Shown here piece by piece: positions 8,017 through 17,122 of a DNA stretch of 64,000 nucleotides. The stretch spans positions 108,485 to 172,484 of the forward strand of contig CANMQJ010000010.1 of NCBI GenBank assembly GCA_947500005.1, written 5' to 3'. The DNA comes from an uncultured Paracoccaceae bacterium. Lineage in GTDB: Bacteria > Pseudomonadota > Alphaproteobacteria > Rhodobacterales > Rhodobacteraceae. The position numbers and the translations under genes were made by a program. The number at the start of each line of letters is the position of its first letter. Within the stretch, counting starts at the first letter, position 1. The notes under the pieces are model-generated. The model had not been told where the DNA came from and searched no databases. It worked only from the letters and a program-made list of their open reading frames with translations.

Positions 8017-9170
8017 CAAACCTCACGGATCCTTGGGTAAGCCACCCCGCCACGCAAGCGGTCTGTCGGGCCCTGACAGATGACGGCGCTCAGGCGCTGT
8101 TCGTAGGCGGATGCGTGCGCAACGCGCTTCTGGGCGTCGCCGTTTCCGATATCGACATCACAACCGACGCCCGGCCCGAGCGCGTTGTACGGCTGGCCGA
8201 GAAGGCCGGGATCAAGGCGGTTCCGACGGGGATCGACCACGGGACCGTCACGCTGGTGCGCGATGGCATTCCGCATGAGGTCACGACCTTCCGCCGCGAT
8301 GTCGAGACCGACGGCCGCCGCGCCGTGATCGCCTTCTCCACCCGGATCGAGGAGGATGCCGCCCGCAGGGATTTCACGATGAACGCGCTTTATGCGCGCC
8401 CGGATGGCACGGTTCTGGACCCGCTCGGCGGCATGGACGATCTGCGCGCCCGGCGCGTGCGGTTCATCGGCAATGCGCAGGATCGCATCCGCGAGGATTA
8501 TCTGAGATCGCTCAGATATTTCCGTTTCCATGCATGGTACGGCGACCCAGAGGCAGGATTCGACCCCGAGGCGCTGGCCGCCATCGCCGCCGATCTGGAC
8601 GGGTTGGACCGGCTCTCTCGTGAACGGGTCGGGCATGAGATGATCAAGTTGCTCGCCGCCCCCGATCCAGCCCCTTCGGTTGCCGCGATGCGCAGCACCG
8701 GTGTCCTGGCCCATCTTCTTCCGGGGGCGGATGACCGGGCGCTTGCTCCGCTGGTTCATCTGGAAACTCTGGCGGGAACCGGGCCCGACGGCCTTCGCCG
8801 CCTGGCGGCGCTGGGTGAGGATCTGACCCCGGCCCTGCGCTTGAGCAAGGCCCAGGCCCGCCGTATCGAGCGGATGCGCGAGGCAGCCATCGGAGCGGCG
8901 AGCGCGTCCGAACTGGGCTATCGCCTCGGATCGGATCTGGGGTACGACGCGCTTTTGTTGCGGTGCGCCTTGTTCGAGCGGGCATGGCAAACGGATTGGA
9001 AACAGGCTCTGACAAGGGGTGAGTCCGCCGAATTCCCGCTGTCGGCCCGCCATCTCATGCCACGCTTGCAGGGCCCCGAGCTTGGCGCGGAACTGGCGCG
9101 GCTCGAAGCGCTCTGGATCGATTCAGGCTTTACCCTGGGCCGGGCCGAGTTGCTATCGCGGGCGAAGTAG
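8013..9170 (+). CDS. cca: CCA tRNA nucleotidyltransferase / poly(A) polymerase family
   Basis: Adds or repairs the CCA end of tRNAs (class II nucleotidyltransferase). Seen in 385 residues: FVGGCVRNALLG, the metal-binding DID (VSDIDITTDARPE), the RRDFTMNAL motif near residue 120, and the GMDDLRARRVRFIG and REDYLRSLRYFRFHA blocks that mark the CCA-adding subfamily. The C-terminal half is an HD-less helical domain. The ATG overlaps the previous stop by four bases. No CCA-specific biochemical distinction from poly(A) polymerase can be made with certainty, but a CCA enzyme is expected in every alphaproteobacterium. Confidence 0.93.
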   Translation: MTNLTDPWVSHPATQAVCRALTDDGAQALFVGGCVRNALLGVAVSDIDITTDARPERVVRLAEKAGIKAVPTGIDHGTVTLVRDGIPHEVTTFRRDVETDGRRAVIAFSTRIEEDAARRDFTMNALYARPDGTVLDPLGGMDDLRARRVRFIGNAQDRIREDYLRSLRYFRFHAWYGDPEAGFDPEALAAIAADLDGLDRLSRERVGHEMIKLLAAPDPAPSVAAMRSTGVLAHLLPGADDRALAPLVHLETLAGTGPDGLRRLAALGEDLTPALRLSKAQARRIERMREAAIGAASASELGYRLGSDLGYDALLLRCALFERAWQTDWKQALTRGESAEFPLSARHLMPRLQGPELGAELARLEALWIDSGFTLGRAELLSRAK

Positions 9171-9365
9171 CATTCCGGGACCAAAAGGGGTGACAGGGTT
9201 GCACCTTTGCGGTAGTCCTGAACAGGTTACATGAATGGGAGGGATGCGAATGTATCGCGGGATCTGGTTCCAGTAAAACCGGTCTGACCGAACTCGCGCA
9301 GGGCGGATGCATTTGGTCCGCCTCAGTTCGCATGTCGTTGTTTCCGCTCGATTGGAGCACCTTCC
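9171..9365 (+). other. intergenic region before the ABC exporter pair
   Basis: About 195 bases without a gene. It holds a small inverted repeat, GGCGGA and TCCGCC separated by nine bases (9303-9323), with no T-tract, so it is not a convincing terminator. The promoter for the two ABC transporter genes should lie here, but no convincing -35/-10 pair stands out. A GGAG ribosome-binding site sits nine bases before the ATG at 9366. Confidence 0.4.
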
Positions 9366-11204
9366 ATGTTCCGTTTTTTTGAAAACCTCGTCGATCCCTT
9401 CGTTTCCTATGAAGAGAAGGACGCGCCGCCGACGCGGTTGTGGCCCTTCATGCTGGACTATTCCCGTCCGTTCTTTCGCGTCTTTTTCTGGACCGCGATC
9501 CTGTCGATCGTTGTTGCCGGGGTCGAGATCGCGCTCATCTCCTACATGGGTCGCGTGGTCGACCTGCTCTCGGGCGCGCCCGAACAGGTGTGGGAGGTGT
9601 ATGGGACCGAACTGATCCTGATGGCGCTGTTCGTGCTGTTCCTGCGTCCCGCGATTCATGTGCTCGACGTCCTGCTGCTGAACAACGCGATCCTGCCGAA
9701 CTATGGTACGCTTTACCGCTGGCGCTCGCACAAGCATGTGCTGCGCCAATCCGTCGGCTGGTTCGAAAACGATTTCGCGGGCCGCATCGCCAACAGGATC
9801 ATGCAGACCCCACCGGCGGCGGGCGAGGTGATCTTTCAGGTGTTCGACGCGATCTCCTTCTCGCTGGCTTACCTGGTGGGCGCGGCGATCCTGCTGACGG
9901 CGGCCGATCCCCGTTTGCTGATCCCCCTGCTGATCTGGTTCGTGTTCTATGCCCTTCTCGTCCGCTGGACGGTGGCGCGCGTGGGTCCGGCGTCGCAGGC
10001 GGCGTCGGATGCGCGCTCCACCGTCACCGGTCGGGTGGTGGACAGTTACACGAATATCCACTCGGTCAAGATGTTCGCCCATCATTCCCGCGAACTCGAT
10101 TATGCCAAGGAGGCCATCGAGGAGACGCGCCGCACCTTCCAGGTCGAGATGCGGATCTTCACCATCATGGACGCCGTGCTTGTCACGCTGAACGGTGTGC
10201 TGATCGTCGGTGTCGTCGGCTGGGCCATCGCGCTCTGGATTCAGGGCGAGGCCTCGGTCGGGGTGGTCGCGGCGGCGACGGCGCTGACCCTGCGGCTGAA
10301 CGCGATGACCGGCTGGATCATGTGGGCGCTGACCAGCTTCTTCCGGCAACTGGGCGTGGTGGCCGAAGGGATGCAAACCATCGCGCAACCGATCGAACTT
10401 GCCGACGATCCCGACGCCAAGAGGTTGGAACTGACCGATGGCCGGATCGAGATCCGCGATCTCTCGCACCATTACGGGCGCGAGGCGGGCGGGCTCGACC
10501 GGATCGACCTGACCATCGCGCCGGGGGAAAAGATCGGACTGATCGGCCGTTCGGGGGCCGGGAAATCCACGCTCGTCAAGCTGCTCCTGCGCTTCTACGA
10601 CGCCGAGAAGGGCGCGATCCTGATCGACGGGCAGGACATCCGCCACGTCACGCAGGACAGCTTGCGCAGTCATATCGGCATGGTGCAGCAGGAAAGTTCC
10701 CTCCTGCATCGTTCGGTGCGCGAGAACATCCTCTACGGTCGCCCCGACGCGAGTGAGGAAGAGGTGATCGCAGCCGCGAAACAGGCCGAGGCGCATGACT
10801 TCATCCTCGACCTCCAAGATCCGGAGGGCCGCAAGGGGTATGACGCGCATGTGGGCGAACGCGGCGTGAAACTCTCGGGCGGACAGCGGCAACGGGTGAC
10901 GCTGGCCCGGGTGATCCTCAAAGACGCCCCGATCCTTTTGCTGGACGAGGCGACCTCGGCACTAGATTCCGAGGTCGAGGCCGCGATTCAGACCACTCTT
11001 TACGGGATGATGGAAGGGAAGACCGTGATCGCAATCGCCCACCGCCTGTCGACCATCGCGCAGATGGACCGCATCCTGGTACTGGACGCCGGGCGCATCG
11101 TCGAGGATGGCAGCCATGCCGACCTTCTGGCGCAGGGCGGGCTTTATGCGCAGTTCTGGTCGCGCCAGTCAGGCGGGTTCCTGAACCCCGAGGCCGCCGA
11201 ATGA
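9366..11204 (+). CDS. ABC exporter half-transporter (membrane and ATPase domains fused), first of a pair
   Basis: A 612-residue fused ABC exporter subunit. Residues about 30-330 are the six-helix membrane domain; the nucleotide-binding domain follows from about 355, with Walker A GRSGAGKST, signature LSGGQRQRVT and Walker B ILLLDEAT, and a switch His in IAIAHRLST. It overlaps the next, homologous gene by four bases (ATGA). The two share the tail pattern QFW-RQSGGF, so they arose by duplication and probably form a heterodimer in the inner membrane. The family includes multidrug and lipid exporters; the cargo cannot be told. Confidence 0.93.
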   Translation: MFRFFENLVDPFVSYEEKDAPPTRLWPFMLDYSRPFFRVFFWTAILSIVVAGVEIALISYMGRVVDLLSGAPEQVWEVYGTELILMALFVLFLRPAIHVLDVLLLNNAILPNYGTLYRWRSHKHVLRQSVGWFENDFAGRIANRIMQTPPAAGEVIFQVFDAISFSLAYLVGAAILLTAADPRLLIPLLIWFVFYALLVRWTVARVGPASQAASDARSTVTGRVVDSYTNIHSVKMFAHHSRELDYAKEAIEETRRTFQVEMRIFTIMDAVLVTLNGVLIVGVVGWAIALWIQGEASVGVVAAATALTLRLNAMTGWIMWALTSFFRQLGVVAEGMQTIAQPIELADDPDAKRLELTDGRIEIRDLSHHYGREAGGLDRIDLTIAPGEKIGLIGRSGAGKSTLVKLLLRFYDAEKGAILIDGQDIRHVTQDSLRSHIGMVQQESSLLHRSVRENILYGRPDASEEEVIAAAKQAEAHDFILDLQDPEGRKGYDAHVGERGVKLSGGQRQRVTLARVILKDAPILLLDEATSALDSEVEAAIQTTLYGMMEGKTVIAIAHRLSTIAQMDRILVLDAGRIVEDGSHADLLAQGGLYAQFWSRQSGGFLNPEAAE

Positions 11205-13033
11205 GGCTTGCCGACCTCATCGACCCGTTCCGCCCGCAGGAGGACGCGCCACCGCAAACGCTGGGCGCCTTCATCCGCTGGTGTCTCTCCGGCGCCTGGC
11301 CGATGCTGTTCGTCGCGGCCTTCTTCTCGGCCGCCGCCGGCGCGATGGAGGCCGGAACCGCCTGGATCCTGGGCCGGGTCATAGACGCAGCCGTCGACAG
11401 CGGGCCCGAGGCGTTTTTCGACTCGTCGAACATGGCGATGATCTTTGGCGCGGTGATTTTCTTCATGGTGCTGCGCCCGGCCCTGTTCGGCCTCTCCTCG
11501 CTGTCGAACAACTATATCGTCATGCCCAACGTGACGCCGCTGGTCCTGTCCAAGCTCAACCGCTGGACCTTGGGCCAGTCGGTTACCTTCTTCGACGACG
11601 ATTTCGCCGGTCGGATCGCCCAGAAACAGATGCAGACCGCCAATGCGATGGCCATGGTCGTGTCCGAGGCGATCAGCGCCATCGTCTTCTCGCTGGCCTC
11701 GCTGGTTGGCGCGCTGGCCCTGCTTGGCGCGATTCACCCTCTGGTCGTCCTGCCCTTTGCCCTCTGGCTGGTCGTTTATTTCGCGCTGATCAGCTGGTAC
11801 CTGCCGCGCATCCGCAACCGTTCCGCCGCGCGGGCCGGCGCGCGCGCGATGGTGTCCGGTCAGGTCGTGGATACGATCACCAACATCAAGACGGTCAAGC
11901 TCTTCGCCCATGCCAGCCAGGAGGATGACGCGGCCCGCGAGGCGATGGGCGACCTGCGCGAACGCTCGCTCGAGTTCGGGTTTCTGTCGGCCTCGTTCCG
12001 CCTGTTCCTGATGACGCTGGCGGGCATCCTGCCGGTCCTCCTGCTGGGCATGACGCTCTGGCTCTGGCAGCGCGGCGCGGCCAGCACGGGCGATATCGTT
12101 GCGGCGGGCGCGATCTCCATCCGCATCGCGCAGATGACGGGTTGGGTCAGTTTCACGCTGATGGCGATCTATTCCAACCTCGGCGAGGTCGAGAACGGCA
12201 TGAAGACGCTCGCCGTGCGCCGCCGCATGGACGACGCGCCTGGCGCGCGCGCATTGCAGGTGCCCGAGGGCGAGATCGCCTTCGACGATGTCAGCTTTGC
12301 CTATGGCCGCGACGTTGGCGGCGTTGAAAAGGTCGCGCTGACCATACACGCGGGCGAAAAGCTGGGCATCGTCGGCGCCTCGGGTGCGGGAAAATCGACG
12401 CTCGTCTCGCTTCTGCTCAGGCTCTATGAACCCGAATCCGGGCGTATCCGCATCGACGGGCAGGATCTCGCCAGCGTCTCGCAGGACAGCCTGCGCCGCC
12501 AGATCAGCATGGTCACGCAGGAAACCGCGATGTTCAACCGCTCGGCCATGGACAACATCCTCTATGGCCGCCCCGATGCACGCCATGACGAGGTGATCGC
12601 CGCTGCCGAAAAGGCCGAGGCACATGAATTCATCACCCAGCTTGCCGACGCCCGCGGGCGGCAGGGCTACGACGCCCACCTCGGCGAGCGCGGCGTGAAA
12701 CTCTCGGGCGGTCAGCGGCAGCGCATCGCGCTGGCCCGGGCAATCCTCAAGGACGCGCCCATCCTCGTGCTGGACGAGGCGACCTCGGCCCTCGATTCCG
12801 AGGTCGAGGCCTCGATCCAGACCGCTTTGCATCGCGTGATGGAGGGCAAGACCGTGCTGGCCATTGCGCACCGTCTCTCCACCCTGTCCGAGATGGACCG
12901 CATCGTCGTCATGGAGGGGGGCCGTATCGCCGAGACAGGGACGCATGACAGCCTTCTGGCCGAGGATGGGCTCTACGCCCAGTTCTGGCGCCGCCAATCG
13001 GGCGGCTTCATCCAGACGGAGGCCGCGGAATAG
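11201..13033 (+). CDS. ABC exporter half-transporter, second of a pair
   Basis: A 610-residue paralogue of the preceding gene with the same architecture: N-terminal membrane domain and C-terminal ATPase with GASGAGKST, LSGGQRQRIA, ILVLDEAT and LAIAHRLST. Both ATP sites look intact (a Glu follows the Walker B Asp in each), unlike many heterodimeric exporters with one degenerate site. Start ATG overlaps the stop of the partner. A methyltransferase gene follows after about 40 bases. Confidence 0.93.
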   Translation: MRLADLIDPFRPQEDAPPQTLGAFIRWCLSGAWPMLFVAAFFSAAAGAMEAGTAWILGRVIDAAVDSGPEAFFDSSNMAMIFGAVIFFMVLRPALFGLSSLSNNYIVMPNVTPLVLSKLNRWTLGQSVTFFDDDFAGRIAQKQMQTANAMAMVVSEAISAIVFSLASLVGALALLGAIHPLVVLPFALWLVVYFALISWYLPRIRNRSAARAGARAMVSGQVVDTITNIKTVKLFAHASQEDDAAREAMGDLRERSLEFGFLSASFRLFLMTLAGILPVLLLGMTLWLWQRGAASTGDIVAAGAISIRIAQMTGWVSFTLMAIYSNLGEVENGMKTLAVRRRMDDAPGARALQVPEGEIAFDDVSFAYGRDVGGVEKVALTIHAGEKLGIVGASGAGKSTLVSLLLRLYEPESGRIRIDGQDLASVSQDSLRRQISMVTQETAMFNRSAMDNILYGRPDARHDEVIAAAEKAEAHEFITQLADARGRQGYDAHLGERGVKLSGGQRQRIALARAILKDAPILVLDEATSALDSEVEASIQTALHRVMEGKTVLAIAHRLSTLSEMDRIVVMEGGRIAETGTHDSLLAEDGLYAQFWRRQSGGFIQTEAAE

Positions 13034-13072
13034 GGGCTTTTGCACCGCCTCTCGCACCGCTATCACCGCGCC

Positions 13073-14308
13073 ATGATCCAGGAATATCACATTCGACGGC
13101 TGGGCCATCACGGCGACGGGATTGCCGACGGACCTGTCTTCGCCCCCCGCACCCTGCCGGGCGAAACCGTCACCGGCACGCTTGAGGGTGACCGGCTGAC
13201 CGACATCCGCATCATCGACCCCTCCGCCGATCGCGTCAGCCCGCCTTGCCGCCACTACAAGGCTTGCGGCGGCTGCCAGCTTCAGCACGCCTCCGACGCC
13301 TTCGTGGCCGAGTGGAAGCAGGAGGTCGTGCGCAACGCGCTCGCGGCGCAGGGGATCGAGGCCGATCTGCGGCCGATCCATACCTCTCCGCCGCAATCCC
13401 GCAGGCGCGCCACGCTGGCCGTGCGCCGCACCAAAAAGGGCGCGCTGGCGGGCTTTCACGCCCGCGCGTCGGACGTGATCACCGAGATCCCGGGATGCCA
13501 GCTCCTCCATTCCGACCTGATGGCGGGCTTGGCCGTCGCGCGGGACCTGGCGACGCTGGGCGGCAGCCGCAAGGGAGAGTTGGACGTCACGCTGACCTTG
13601 TCCGAGGTCGGGCTCGATATCTCCGTCACTGGCGGCAAACCGCTCGACGGCCCGCTGGAGCTTGCACTCGCGCAGGCGACCGAAAGGCATCGTCTCGCCC
13701 GCCTGTCTTGGGACGGCGAGGTGATCGCCACGCGCGAGCCGCCCGTGCAACGATTCGGGTCCGCCGCAGTGGTGCCTCCGCCGGGGGCCTTCCTGCAGGC
13801 CACGCAGGATGGCGAACATGCGCTGCTCGCCGCCGTGCAGGAGGCTGTCGGCGACGCCGCGCGCCTTGCCGATCTTTTCGCCGGCTGCGGCACCTTCTCG
13901 CTGCCGCTTGCTGAACGGGCCGAGGTTCACGCCGTCGAAGGCACCCGCGCGATGGTCGAGGCGATGGACCAGGGATGGCGCCGCGCGCCAAGTCTGAAGA
14001 AGCTCACCACCGAGGCGCGCGATCTTTTCCGCCGCCCGCTGATGCCTGACGAATTGGCGCGGTTCGAGGCCGCGGTCCTCGACCCCCCGCGTGCGGGTGC
14101 CGAGGCGCAGGTGAACGAGCTCGCCCAAGCGCGCGTGCCGGTGCTGGCCTACGTCTCCTGCAATCCCACCACCTTCGCCCGCGATGCAAGGACACTCACA
14201 GCTGCTGGCTATCGCCTCGATTGGGTGCAGGTCGTCGATCAGTTTCGCTGGTCACCCCACGTGGAGCTTGCAGCGAGACTCACCCTCGACCATATCGGCG
14301 AGGGGTAG
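13073..14308 (+). CDS. class I 23S/tRNA uracil-C5 methyltransferase, RlmD/TrmA family
   Basis: SAM-dependent RNA (uracil-5) methyltransferase with an iron-sulfur cluster. Four cluster cysteines are visible: CRHYKACGGCQLQH near residue 60 and a later Cys in EIPGCQLLH. SAM-binding motif LADLFAGCGTFSLPLA, the DPPRAG motif, and the catalytic cysteine in YVSCNPTTFARD follow. The short N-terminal TRAM-like segment begins at the ATG at 13073; a TTG-led extension to 13040 adds only 11 unlikely residues. About 411 residues long. Whether it modifies 23S rRNA or tRNA cannot be read; the single alphaproteobacterial member is usually annotated as RlmD-like. Confidence 0.9.
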   Translation: MIQEYHIRRLGHHGDGIADGPVFAPRTLPGETVTGTLEGDRLTDIRIIDPSADRVSPPCRHYKACGGCQLQHASDAFVAEWKQEVVRNALAAQGIEADLRPIHTSPPQSRRRATLAVRRTKKGALAGFHARASDVITEIPGCQLLHSDLMAGLAVARDLATLGGSRKGELDVTLTLSEVGLDISVTGGKPLDGPLELALAQATERHRLARLSWDGEVIATREPPVQRFGSAAVVPPPGAFLQATQDGEHALLAAVQEAVGDAARLADLFAGCGTFSLPLAERAEVHAVEGTRAMVEAMDQGWRRAPSLKKLTTEARDLFRRPLMPDELARFEAAVLDPPRAGAEAQVNELAQARVPVLAYVSCNPTTFARDARTLTAAGYRLDWVQVVDQFRWSPHVELAARLTLDHIGEG

Positions 14309-14327
14309 GACAGAAGGCGACGACATC

Positions 14328-15107
14328 ATGAGGCAGACGCTCTCGCGCTTGATCGCGCGCCCCGAGTTCGGGCAGTTCATCACCGCCGTCATAATCGTGA
14401 ACGCCATCCTGCTGGGGATGGAAACCTCGGACATCCTGATGGCCCGCTTCGGCCCGGTCATCCTGTTTCTCGACAAGCTCTGCCTTGCCATCTTCATAGC
14501 AGAGATCGGGATGAAACTGGTGGCCCAAGGCACCCGCTTCTTCCGTGACGGCTGGAATCTTTTCGATTTCACCGTGGTCGCGATCGCGCTGGTACCCTCC
14601 GTGGGTGGCCTGTCCGTGCTGCGCGCGCTCAGGATCCTGCGGGTCCTGCGCGTCATCTCGGTCGCACCCCGCCTGCGCCGCGTGGTCGAGGGGTTCATCA
14701 CCGCGCTCCCCGGTATGGGCAGCGTGTTCCTGCTGATGGCGATCATCTTCTATATCGGGGCGGTGATCTCGACCAAGCTCTTCTCGGACAGCTTCCCGGA
14801 ATGGTTCGGAAATCTCGGGCTCAGTGCCTATTCACTGTTCCAGATCATGACGCTGGAATCCTGGTCGATGGGCATCGTCCGCCCGGTGATGGAGGTCTAC
14901 CCCTACGCATGGGTATTCTTCGTGCCCTTCATCATGGTCACCACCTTCGCGGTGGTGAACCTGCTGGTCGGTCTCATCGTCAACTCGATGCAGGACGCCC
15001 ACCATGCCGAGGATGATCTGCGCACGAACGACTACCGCGACGAGGTCCTGTCGCGGCTCGACATGATCGAAAAGATGCTCACCGAGCGGGATTCGCGGAA
15101 AAAGTGA
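14328..15107 (+). CDS. bacterial voltage-gated sodium channel (NavBac family)
   Basis: A 259-residue single-repeat, six-transmembrane channel subunit that would form a homotetramer in the inner membrane. The S4 voltage sensor has arginines every third residue (LRALRILRVLRVI). The pore has the selectivity filter TLESWSMG, the same sequence I recall for the NavSp channel of Silicibacter (Ruegeria) pomeroyi. S6 is FVVNLLVGLIVNSM-like (VVNLLVGLIVNSM). A charged C-terminal helix (EVLSRLDMIEKMLTE) could form the tetramer coiled coil. Start: ATG at 14328 after AGAAGGCGA. Cellular role in these bacteria is not established; links to motility and pH are proposed for relatives. Confidence 0.95.
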   Translation: MRQTLSRLIARPEFGQFITAVIIVNAILLGMETSDILMARFGPVILFLDKLCLAIFIAEIGMKLVAQGTRFFRDGWNLFDFTVVAIALVPSVGGLSVLRALRILRVLRVISVAPRLRRVVEGFITALPGMGSVFLLMAIIFYIGAVISTKLFSDSFPEWFGNLGLSAYSLFQIMTLESWSMGIVRPVMEVYPYAWVFFVPFIMVTTFAVVNLLVGLIVNSMQDAHHAEDDLRTNDYRDEVLSRLDMIEKMLTERDSRKK

Positions 15108-15169
15108 TTTCCCGAACCCCCTGACCCTTGGTAAAAGGCGGCCATAAGAAACGAGTAGGCAGTGAAAAC

Positions 15170-15679
15170 ATGGATCGTCGTGCATTTACCCTTGGCGGTA
15201 TGGCCATGCTTGGCCTGTCCGCCTGTTCCAGCAAGTTCCGCACCTATAATGGCCCCCCGGTGACGTCGGTCGTGGTCAACAAGGGATCGCGCCGGATGTT
15301 TCTGCTTCACAATACCGAGGTGCTGAAGGAATACACCGTCGATCTGGGGTTCGCCCCCTATGGGCACAAGACGACCCGCGGCGACGGCAAGACGCCCGAG
15401 GGGACCTATCGAATCGATCGCCGGAACCCCAACAGCAGCTTTCACCTCTCGGTGGGGATCGACTATCCAAACGCCATCGACGTGGCCCAGGCGCGCGCGG
15501 CCGGCCGCAGTCCCGGCGGTGACATTTTCATCCATGGCGAACCCAATGACCGCGCCGACCGCAAGCGGGCGCGCAAGGTCAAGGATTGGACGGCGGGTTG
15601 CATCGCGGTCAGGAATCGCGAGATCGAGGAGATCTATGCCATGGTGCTGACCGGAACCCCGATCACCCTGCGGGCCTGA
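15170..15679 (+). CDS. L,D-transpeptidase (YkuD) family lipoprotein
   Basis: A 169-residue exported protein with a signal peptide ending in a lipobox (GLSAC, Cys at about 16). The YkuD domain has HGEPN and WTAGCIAV, where the catalytic Cys is in TAGC; the Arg of the usual SHGCIR motif is replaced by Ala-Val, as in the YafK/ErfK-like subset. Such proteins can cross-link or cleave peptidoglycan, or work on lipoprotein anchoring. Start: ATG at 15170, since it directly precedes the signal peptide; a longer frame has no export signal. The stop faces the sulfotransferase gene, seven bases away. Confidence 0.88.
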   Translation: MDRRAFTLGGMAMLGLSACSSKFRTYNGPPVTSVVVNKGSRRMFLLHNTEVLKEYTVDLGFAPYGHKTTRGDGKTPEGTYRIDRRNPNSSFHLSVGIDYPNAIDVAQARAAGRSPGGDIFIHGEPNDRADRKRARKVKDWTAGCIAVRNREIEEIYAMVLTGTPITLRA

Positions 15680-15685
15680 ACACCC

Positions 15686-17116
15686 TCACCCCTTGCGCCA
15701 GGGACCGAAGCCGAAGGTGACGTAATCGCGCTGGTACACATCCGCCGCCAGCGCCTCCAGTTCCGCGTCATAGATCCTTGCCAGGGCATAGGGCCGATCC
15801 TCGCCTGCCTGCCCCGGTTCGGGCGGTTCCGCATGACCGTAGAGACGCCCAAGCGCGGGCAGGGCCGCCGCCAGTTCGTTCTCGCGGTAGATATGATCCG
15901 GCAAGGCGAAATCCGAAAAGTTCGAAACCGCCTGCGCCTGCGTACACCAATGCCCGTCCACGCGTACCGGTGTCTGACCGGCAAGGTTCATCCGCACGAA
16001 TTCCAGGAACGCGACGAACGCCGCCCGGTGATCGGACAGGCTGTAGCGCGCATCGGGTTCATCCTCGGGGATCGGCAACTTGAACTGCCGTCGCAGCGTG
16101 TTGCGGATCTGCAGGAACGCGCCCTTTTCCCTTGTCAGGATCCGTTCGCAAAAGGTGGTATGCGCCCGGGCCAGGGGATGGCGCAGCACGGTAAAGCGCC
16201 GATGGCCGATATTGCCGCGCATCCATTGCCGCGCCTGTTTCTGGTTCAGCCCCGTGATCAGGGTCGGTTCGGGTACACCATCCAGCGCGGCCATCCACTG
16301 CCGCACCTCGCGCTCCGGCCCGCCGCGCACGGGCAGGTACATGATCGGCGTCGCCGTTCCCAGCACATAGCTCGGCACCGCCGGCCCGCGGCGCGGCTCG
16401 AAATTCGGGGTCCGGGTCAGGTTGAACCGGTCCAGCCCGCCCAGGGCCTCGATCATCTCGTCGGCATTGACGACCTTCGCGGTCACGGGGCCGGGATTCT
16501 GCCGCTTCAGGCTCTGGTCCAGTTTCTCCAGCCGGGCATCGACGCCCAGCCACCGGGCCAGCCCGTTCATCACCTCGACGCTCTGCAGATCCTCGTAGGC
16601 GATATAGAACGCCGCCTGCCCCGATCTTTGCAGCGTGTTGAGAAGGTAGACCTGGAAATCCTGCAACGCCTCGACATGGCGGGCGAACTCCTCGGGCTCG
16701 AAACGGGCCTGCGCCTCGCGGCGGCGCTTGATGTTGGTCAGCTTCCACTGGCCAGTTTCCTGCGCGATCTTCCATGACACATAGCTGTCCAGCGGATTGC
16801 GCGTCAGGATGATCTTGGCGCAGCGCGGATCGTCCATCGCGATGTCCAGAACGCGCGGATCGTGGTCGTGGAAATAGCGGAAACCGCCCAGCCCGGGCGT
16901 CTCGCGTATGGCCTCGATCAGGCAGGCCGGATCGCCGTCGCGTCTTTCCTGGCTGATGTCCAGGATCTCGGTCCGGTTCGGGTAGCCGATGAAATGCGGG
17001 TTGAATGCCTCACCGAAACAGGTGACGCCCTCCAACGCGTTCAGGTTCGTCTCGAGGAAATTGGACCCGGTCCGCATTTCGGCGAACACGATGAAATAGT
17101 CGAAAGCGGCGGTCAT
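15686..17116 (-). CDS. tandem sulfotransferase-like protein (NodH-like plus second sulfotransferase domain)
   Basis: A 476-residue cytoplasmic protein with two sulfotransferase-like halves. The first (about 1-235) has the PAPS 5'-phosphosulfate loop FAEMRTGSNFLE, and the 3'-phosphate motif ILTRNPLDSYVSWK, as in NodH/Stf0 enzymes. The second (about 255-470) has FTVLRHPLARAHTTFCERI, which resembles the 3'-phosphate motif of the Sulfotransfer_2 family, but I see no clear 5' loop before it, so it may be degenerate. Sulfotransferases of this type sulfate sugars or lipids using PAPS. It is the last gene of the minus-strand glycosyltransferase operon. The substrate is unknown. Confidence 0.8.
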   Translation of the reverse strand: MTAAFDYFIVFAEMRTGSNFLETNLNALEGVTCFGEAFNPHFIGYPNRTEILDISQERRDGDPACLIEAIRETPGLGGFRYFHDHDPRVLDIAMDDPRCAKIILTRNPLDSYVSWKIAQETGQWKLTNIKRRREAQARFEPEEFARHVEALQDFQVYLLNTLQRSGQAAFYIAYEDLQSVEVMNGLARWLGVDARLEKLDQSLKRQNPGPVTAKVVNADEMIEALGGLDRFNLTRTPNFEPRRGPAVPSYVLGTATPIMYLPVRGGPEREVRQWMAALDGVPEPTLITGLNQKQARQWMRGNIGHRRFTVLRHPLARAHTTFCERILTREKGAFLQIRNTLRRQFKLPIPEDEPDARYSLSDHRAAFVAFLEFVRMNLAGQTPVRVDGHWCTQAQAVSNFSDFALPDHIYRENELAAALPALGRLYGHAEPPEPGQAGEDRPYALARIYDAELEALAADVYQRDYVTFGFGPWRKG

Positions 17117-17122
17117 TCAGGA

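Noticed and set aside
9303..9323. Possible terminator after cca (GGCGGA/TCCGCC hairpin)
   Set aside because: Six-base stem with a nine-base loop and no T-tract; too weak to call a terminator.
11144..14128. 994-codon minus-strand open frame
   Set aside because: Antisense to two ABC transporter genes and the RNA methyltransferase; typical of long shadows in GC-rich genomes.
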